A stretch of 11,828 nt of DNA from Chitinophagaceae bacterium (GTDB lineage: Bacteria; Bacteroidota; Bacteroidia; Chitinophagales; Chitinophagaceae), in the NCBI GenBank assembly GCA_947461495.1, contig CANHLV010000026.1:1-11828 (forward strand), given 5' to 3'. The notes below the pieces were generated by a model. It did no database searches. It was not told the origin of the DNA and was given only the letters and a program-made list of their open reading frames with translations. Shown here piece by piece: positions 7,513 through 11,828 of this stretch. The position numbers and the translations under genes are program-made. Each line of letters begins with the position of its first letter. Within the stretch, counting starts at the first letter, position 1.

Positions 7513-8490
7513 TTACACGTTGGAAAAAGAGAGAATTTTGTGTCCTTTTATTTTGATGTATTCTAAATATTTTTCACTGAATTCAGCGTAGGTGAGCGTT
7601 AAGCCTGTTTCTAAATCTACAGAAGCTTGCCAGCCCATTTTATTAATTTTGTCTACATTCAATAATTTCCTTGGTGTACCATCAGGCTTGCCTTCATCAA
7701 AAACAATTTCTCCATTAAATTCGGTAATTTTTTTAACGATATTCGCCATCTCTTTAATGGAATAATCTAATCCTGTTCCAATATTTATAATTTCCGGACT
7801 TTCATATTTCTGCATCAAAAAATAGCAAGCCATCGCAGCATCATCAACATGAAGGAATTCCCTTCTGGGTTTACCTGTACCCCAAACAACAACTGATTTT
7901 TGATTGTTTATTTTTGCTTCATGAAATTTCCTGATTAATGCAGGTAAAACATGAGCATTATGTAGGTCATAATTATCTCCCGGTCCATAAAGATTTGGTG
8001 GCATTACACTGATAAAATTGCATCCAAATTGTCTCATGTATGATTGACACATGTTGATTCCAGCAATTTTTGCAATAGCGTAAGGTTCATTAGTTGGTTC
8101 CAAATAACCCGTCATCAGGTAGTCTTCCATTATGGGCTGTGGCGCATTTTTAGGGTAAATACAACTGCTTCCTAAAAACAAAAGTTTTTCAACACCCCAT
8201 TTATACGCTGAATGAATGACATTAGTTTGAATTGATAAATTGTCGTAAATAAAATCAGCGGGATAAGATTTATTGGCCATTATACCCCCAACTTTGGCAG
8301 CGGCCATAAACACATAAGAAGGTTGTTCATTTTCAAAAAATTCATTTACCTTTTTTTGATCTCTTAAATCAAGCTCGCTTGAAGATCTAGTAATGATATT
8401 CTTATACCCTTTCTTATTTAATAGCCTTAATATTGCACTCCCTACCAAGCCATTATGTCCGGCTATGTAAATTTTGTCGGTAAGCTTCAT
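7513..8490 (-). CDS. fcl: GDP-L-fucose synthase
   Basis: A 325-residue extended SDR that converts GDP-4-keto-6-deoxy-D-mannose to GDP-L-fucose by 3,5-epimerisation and NADPH-dependent 4-reduction (also called WcaG). The NADP-binding GHNGLVG (11-17) is followed by AAAKVGGIMAN (63-73), GSSCIYP (107-113) and the catalytic Y137-x-x-x-K141. PPNLYGPGDNYD (164-175) and NAHVLPALI (178-186) follow. Compared with the E. coli enzyme (Ser107, Cys109, Tyr136, Lys140, His179), every catalytic residue is present with an offset of one: S108, C110, Y137, K141, H180. This makes the assignment strong. The partner GDP-mannose 4,6-dehydratase (gmd) is not in the window. The gene follows the antiterminator gene after a 157-base very A/T-rich spacer with no recognisable gene. 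Confidence 0.95.
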   Translation of the reverse strand: MKLTDKIYIAGHNGLVGSAILRLLNKKGYKNIITRSSSELDLRDQKKVNEFFENEQPSYVFMAAAKVGGIMANKSYPADFIYDNLSIQTNVIHSAYKWGVEKLLFLGSSCIYPKNAPQPIMEDYLMTGYLEPTNEPYAIAKIAGINMCQSYMRQFGCNFISVMPPNLYGPGDNYDLHNAHVLPALIRKFHEAKINNQKSVVVWGTGKPRREFLHVDDAAMACYFLMQKYESPEIINIGTGLDYSIKEMANIVKKITEFNGEIVFDEGKPDGTPRKLLNVDKINKMGWQASVDLETGLTLTYAEFSEKYLEYIKIKGHKILSFSNV

Positions 8491-8647
8491 TTTAAAGATT
8501 TTTGGAGTATCAAATTACTGAATATATTTTGATTAAAAAATTAAAAAACATTGATTAGGCTTTCAAGAATTAAATTGTTTCATATTAAATAAAACTAATC
8601 TCAATTTCTAATTAATGTATTTTTTATGCAAGTAATATATAATTTGG
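8491..8647 (-). other. 157-base A/T-rich untranslated spacer between the antiterminator and fucose synthase genes
   Basis: This is the longest gene-free stretch in the window. It is strikingly A/T-rich, with poly-A/T runs and no reading frame longer than a few codons. I looked for the Bacteroidota-type promoter (TAnnTTTG with an upstream TTTG about 20 bases away) and found only a partial TAATTTG (8511-8517) with no matching upstream box. No G/C-rich hairpin plus T-tract terminator is present. It could be a leader on which the NusG-like protein acts, but nothing in the sequence demonstrates this. Confidence 0.4.
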
Positions 8648-9145
8648 TTACATCAGGGTGAGTTTTTCTTTATTCACAATTGCACAAAGTTGAATGCCCA
8701 TACTATCTATTTTAACCCTTACATTATTTCCTAATACATCAACAATTATCCCTTTATAATTCATCAATACACCTTGATTTATCATTACAGTGTCATTGGC
8801 ATTTAATTTATTATCAATCACTTCAATATTATCAAACTCTTGTAGAAATTTTTTTATGTTATAAATTTCGGATTCTTTTACGACTGCTGGTTCACCAAGC
8901 CAGTATACAAAATTGATAATCCCATTGATTAATTTAATTTCCCATTTTTTAGTTTCATTTATTTTGATAAACAAGTAACCTTTAAATAGAGGTTCATGAA
9001 TTATTTTTTTTCTATCGCTCCATTTCTTTTCAACTCTATTTAATGGGCAATAATTTTCAATGCCTTTTTCATTCAGAACAGCGGCTATTTTCTTCTCCCA
9101 GCGAGGCCGAGTATACACAACATACCAAAAATCGTTTTCTTCCAT
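8648..9145 (-). CDS. NusG-family transcription antiterminator (UpxY/RfaH-like)
   Basis: A 165-residue NusG paralogue. Specialised members (RfaH, LoaP, UpxY) ride on RNA polymerase and prevent premature termination in long polysaccharide operons. The NGN domain (about 6-100) shows FWYVVYTRPRWEKKIA (6-21), a 'G-I-x-x-Y-C-P' turn (28-34), KWSDRKK (41-47) and EPLFKGYLFI (51-60), all typical. A KOW-type C-terminal domain at about 116-150 (VMINQGVLMNYKGIIVDV) would be the S10/Rho-contacting part. It is shorter than housekeeping NusG, as expected of specialised paralogues. The location inside a glycan locus supports the UpxY-like role; the housekeeping nusG normally sits with ribosomal-protein genes. 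It follows the kinase gene after 79 bases. The operon it controls is presumably this one. Confidence 0.88.
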   Translation of the reverse strand: MEENDFWYVVYTRPRWEKKIAAVLNEKGIENYCPLNRVEKKWSDRKKIIHEPLFKGYLFIKINETKKWEIKLINGIINFVYWLGEPAVVKESEIYNIKKFLQEFDNIEVIDNKLNANDTVMINQGVLMNYKGIIVDVLGNNVRVKIDSMGIQLCAIVNKEKLTLM

Positions 9146-9224
9146 TCTGATTTAGACAAAGCTTCGCTATTCCTCAGTCACATGAAAACTAAAGAATAAT
9201 GAAGTTATAATGATGCTTGATTCT

Positions 9225-11660
9225 CTAGCGTTTTTTAAAAATACTTAAAAACACTTCTTTTATATTCCAGAGATTTTTAAATCCTGGTTGGTTAACATCT
9301 TCCACATAATAACTTGTGTATGTTTTACCGTATGCATAACCATAACCATATCCATATCCATAACCATAACCATAACCATAGCCATTGCCATATCCTCCAA
9401 ATCCATAATTAAAGATAGAAACTCCTCGAGGTTTGATTCCATTAAAAACGATGCACATATTTTTGAATTTCTTTTCATTATAGTACGTATCAATCATTCT
9501 TAGAAAAACAGCGGGTGTATGATTATGTCTGACCATAAATATGGTGATATCTACATGCTTTGCCAATAATTGTGCATCTGCAACCGGTCCGATTGGCGCT
9601 GTATCAATGATAACATAATCAAATTTACTTTTCAGTTCATTGAGCATGACTTCAAATTCCGGCTTTGTAATTAATTCTGTAGGATTGGGAGGAATTGGAC
9701 CGGCTGTGACCAAGAAAAGATTATTGAATGATGTTGGTTTAGTGATTTCTTCCAAATCAGCTTTGTTGACCAGATAGCTTGAAATCCCCGGATCTTTTTT
9801 TATGGTTAACAACTTGCTTAATTTGGGTTTTCTTAAATCCAATTCTAATAAGGCTACTTTTTTCCCATTAAGTGTCAAACTGATGGCAAGATTTACAGCA
9901 ACAAATGATTTTCCTTCTCCGGAAATACTTGAGGTTACCAATAATACTTTGTTTTTTTCGTCGAAACCCATGAAACCTAGGTTTGTCCTTAATGACCTAA
10001 ACTGTTCTGCAATTACGGTTCTTTTGCCTTCAGTAATCGCGATAGTTTCATTAACTTTTGCCTGTATAATTTCTCCGATAACCGGAACAGAAGATACTTT
10101 TTCAATATCATTTCGGAACATTACTCTATTGTTGGTATGTTCCTTGATTTGTACAAACAATAAAAAAATCAATATCCCTATCACAAGACCAACTATATAA
10201 TAGTCTTTATCAATAGGTCTTATAGGACCGGTAAAAGAACCCTTACCTAAAACCCTCAAATCAGCACTAGTAGAAGCTGATGACAATGCGGTTTCTTCTC
10301 TTTTCTTCAATAAGAAAGTATAAATATCATTTTTAATGCCTTGTTGTCTGCTGATATCAATAAGCCCCCTCTCCTTTTCAGGCACCGAAGAGTATAAACT
10401 TTTATTCATGTTTATTTTATCTTCATTGCTGCTTTTTTGAATCTGGAAATTTGTTCTTATGTTACCGATATTTTCCCGAATGTCATTTTTAATTTTTTCA
10501 ATTTTACCTTCTGCTAAAATAACGACATCACTTTTATCACCTGAACTGGCTTTCGCTTTCTGCAATTCAAATTCAGCTGAATACAATTGATCCAATAATC
10601 CTTTTAATGTTTCATCATTTAACAATACAAGGGATGGTACAATTCCATTTCTCTTTCCTTTCGCATTTACATAATCAGATAAATCCTGTAAAAGTTGTAA
10701 TTGTAAATCCAGCAAGCCATTAGCATTATCTAAATCCTTAATATTATTAAAGTAAACCATTGCCTGTTCACCTAGATTCAACACGTCGTTTTGTGTCTTA
10801 TAAATTTGAATATTCCTCTCTACACTATCAAGCTGAACGATAACTGTATTCAATCGGCCTTCAATAAACCTCAAGGTTTTTATGGCTCTCATATTTTTGT
10901 CTTCGATACCTGCATTATTATAAACCTCAAATAATTTGTTTAATATATCAACTCCTTTTACAGGCACAGGTGTTTCTAATCTTACATCAATTACCGTTGA
11001 ATTGTATGATAGTGGTGCAGCTTTAATCGTGTTGATAATGGAATTAGCTGCGGATTCTACTGAATTAAAAGAAACAAAATAATTTTTACCAACAACATTC
11101 CTGTTGTAATTTTTATTCAACTTCAGTTGATAAACGGTGTTATTAATTTCAAAAGTTCCGTTGAATGGAATTTGCTGACCTGCAATTCTTACAATTTCAC
11201 GCTTCCAATCTATTTCAAAGAAAATAGTACCTCCCGACTCAATGCTGTCTTTATTCATGGCAACAAATTGAATGGGAGAATTATCAGCATAAAGTTCTTC
11301 TCTTCGTACTTTCCCTTCATTATTAACAGTTGCGTATAAATCAAGTTCTTTTACAACTTGTTCCATTAAAGAAGTTGATCTCAAAACAATAATTTCATTC
11401 TCTACTGTTTTTTTCTCGCTGAAAATATTCAATGCGTCTAAGACTTTTGTATCGCCATTACCTTTTTCAGGGTCTTTCAATAAAACCTTGGCAGAAGCTA
11501 CATAAATTTTAGTTTGAGAGCGCAGGTCTAGAAATGCAATAAAAAGCGATGCAACACAACATAAAACAAGAATTGGCCAAAACGGCAAATAACGATGTAT
11601 GATTTGTGCAATGATATTGTCATTGGCCTTCTCAGGGGTTCCTTGTTGTTCTTCAATCAT
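9225..11660 (-). CDS. wzc: Polysaccharide co-polymerase / tyrosine autokinase (Wzc-like)
   Basis: An 811-residue inner-membrane PCP-2a protein with a fused cytoplasmic BY-kinase, controlling polysaccharide chain length and export by cycles of tyrosine phosphorylation. The first membrane segment is at about 27-44 and a Wzz-type start follows. A long helical, coiled-coil-prone periplasmic part spans about 255-450. The proline-rich GPIRPIDKD (478-486) leads into the second membrane segment (488-504). The kinase domain has the oligomerisation motif E552-x-x-R555-x-x-R558, Walker A SGEGKS (580-585), Walker A' LLELDLRKP (604-612) and Walker B VIIDTAPI (683-690). The tail from about 752 is a tyrosine cluster with 14 tyrosines, including eight Gly-Tyr pairs at 760-775. 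In Walker A' the first acidic residue is Glu606 rather than the usual Asp. It starts 14 bases after the OPX gene stop. Confidence 0.96.
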   Translation of the reverse strand: MIEEQQGTPEKANDNIIAQIIHRYLPFWPILVLCCVASLFIAFLDLRSQTKIYVASAKVLLKDPEKGNGDTKVLDALNIFSEKKTVENEIIVLRSTSLMEQVVKELDLYATVNNEGKVRREELYADNSPIQFVAMNKDSIESGGTIFFEIDWKREIVRIAGQQIPFNGTFEINNTVYQLKLNKNYNRNVVGKNYFVSFNSVESAANSIINTIKAAPLSYNSTVIDVRLETPVPVKGVDILNKLFEVYNNAGIEDKNMRAIKTLRFIEGRLNTVIVQLDSVERNIQIYKTQNDVLNLGEQAMVYFNNIKDLDNANGLLDLQLQLLQDLSDYVNAKGKRNGIVPSLVLLNDETLKGLLDQLYSAEFELQKAKASSGDKSDVVILAEGKIEKIKNDIRENIGNIRTNFQIQKSSNEDKINMNKSLYSSVPEKERGLIDISRQQGIKNDIYTFLLKKREETALSSASTSADLRVLGKGSFTGPIRPIDKDYYIVGLVIGILIFLLFVQIKEHTNNRVMFRNDIEKVSSVPVIGEIIQAKVNETIAITEGKRTVIAEQFRSLRTNLGFMGFDEKNKVLLVTSSISGEGKSFVAVNLAISLTLNGKKVALLELDLRKPKLSKLLTIKKDPGISSYLVNKADLEEITKPTSFNNLFLVTAGPIPPNPTELITKPEFEVMLNELKSKFDYVIIDTAPIGPVADAQLLAKHVDITIFMVRHNHTPAVFLRMIDTYYNEKKFKNMCIVFNGIKPRGVSIFNYGFGGYGNGYGYGYGYGYGYGYGYAYGKTYTSYYVEDVNQPGFKNLWNIKEVFLSIFKKR
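9336..9383 (-). repeat. Hexanucleotide microsatellite encoding (Gly-Tyr)8 in the Wzc tail
   Basis: Eight tandem 6-bp units of the form GGN-TAT (on the minus strand), 48 bases in all, encode residues 760-775 of the kinase. In order, the third glycine-codon base is C, T, T, T, A, A, T, T, so the array is not one perfect run. Each unit is two codons, so gain or loss of a unit changes the number of phosphorylatable tyrosines without shifting the frame. Diverged GGA-TAT, GCA-TAC and similar units flank it. Confidence 0.95.
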
Positions 11661-11674
11661 AATGAAAACGCAAA

Positions 11675-11828
11675 TTAAGGTTTTAGGGTATTTAATACTA
11701 CTATAAAAAGTGAAACCAATGATGCTACCATTGATACTGTAGTTTGTGTTCTGCTTCTTCTCTCTTCTTTATCATATTTTACAATATCTTTCTTCACATA
11801 TACCAAATCATTAGGCTTAATATAGTAC
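11675..11828 (-). CDS. Polysaccharide export outer-membrane protein (Wza/BexD-like), C-terminal fragment
   Basis: Only the last 50 codons and the stop are in view; the gene enters from the right edge. The fragment opens with YYIKPNDLVYVKKD, the closing strand of an SLBB-type domain ('Y-x-x-x-P-N-D-x-V-Y-V'), as in Bacteroidota polysaccharide export (OPX) proteins. A charged stretch (KYDKEERRSR) follows, then a hydrophobic helix of about 15-18 residues (VSMVASLVSLFIVVL) and a short tail. In Wza a C-terminal helix crosses the outer membrane, and this segment fits that role. Its position 14 bases before the wzc-like start is the standard OPX-PCP pairing. A signal peptide and lipobox cannot be checked because the N-terminus is outside the window. 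Confidence 0.8.
   Translation of the reverse strand, partial: YYIKPNDLVYVKKDIVKYDKEERRSRTQTTVSMVASLVSLFIVVLNTLKP

Noticed and set aside
8505..8545. Possible Bacteroidota promoter before the fucose synthase gene
   Set aside because: Only a partial -7-like TAATTTG is present, with no TTTG box at the right distance upstream. In DNA this A/T-rich a partial match is expected by chance.
9150..9185. Possible promoter or operator before the antiterminator gene (AAGCTTTG)
   Set aside because: It misses the first base of the -7 consensus and has no partner box. The AAGCTT core is just a six-base palindrome.
9260..9493. Minus-strand frame with Met-Val/Met-Asp repeats
   Set aside because: It is the same microsatellite read in a shifted frame within the kinase gene. 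It has no start context or family resemblance.
9288..9503. Plus-strand reading frame with alternating Ile/Thr/Ser residues
   Set aside because: It is the antisense image of the Gly-Tyr microsatellite in the kinase gene; its regular look comes from the repeat. The minus-strand frame has full kinase motifs.
9802..10200. 132-codon plus-strand open frame
   Set aside because: It lies wholly antisense to the conserved Walker A and Walker A' region of the kinase. It shows no motif of its own and is explained by the composition of the opposite strand.
1..11828. tRNA or rRNA genes, CRISPR arrays, insertion sequences, toxin-antitoxin or phage genes
   Set aside because: No cloverleaf-like segments, regularly spaced direct repeats, transposase motifs or flanking terminal repeats were seen. 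The whole window is accounted for by one co-oriented polysaccharide locus.

Overview
The window is a stretch of a surface-polysaccharide (capsule, exopolysaccharide or O-antigen) biosynthesis and export locus, probably from a member of the phylum Bacteroidota. The evidence is low GC with A/T-rich spacers, few recognisable Shine-Dalgarno sequences, an OPX gene followed by a fused PCP/tyrosine-kinase gene, and a NusG paralogue of the UpxY type inside the locus. Genus and species cannot be read from the sequence. All recognisable genes lie on the minus strand, so the locus is transcribed from high to low coordinates. Spacers are short (0 to 157 bases). I see no convincing promoter or terminator inside the window, and the transcript must begin to the right of it.

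Layout in the direction of transcription: (i) export and control: the C-terminal end of a Wza/BexD-like outer-membrane export protein (cut by the window edge), a Wzc-like inner-membrane co-polymerase/tyrosine kinase with a Gly-Tyr repeat tail, and a NusG-family antiterminator; (ii) sugar supply: a GDP-L-fucose synthase; (iii) a GT4 glycosyltransferase; (iv) an ABC-2 polysaccharide exporter, Wzm (permease) and Wzt (ATPase with a C-terminal glycan-recognition-type domain); (v) an FkbM-like, methyltransferase-fold protein next to Wzt; (vi) an extended SDR sugar epimerase/dehydratase; (vii) a GT4 and a GT2 glycosyltransferase; (viii) the first 33 codons of a GNAT-like acetyltransferase, cut by the left edge.

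Likely joint action (inference): nucleotide sugars including GDP-L-fucose are made in the cytoplasm. The three glycosyltransferases build a lipid-linked glycan that may be acetylated or methylated. Wzm/Wzt carries it across the inner membrane, and the Wzc/Wza pair may take it across the periplasm and outer membrane. No Wzx flippase or Wzy polymerase is visible, so the locus as seen combines a kinase-type PCP/OPX pair with an ABC exporter.

I found no wholly unknown system. The points most worth a second look are the 8-unit Gly-Tyr microsatellite in the kinase tail, the odd translation start of wzt, the PCP/ABC-exporter combination, and the FkbM-like protein beside Wzt as a possible chain-capping enzyme.
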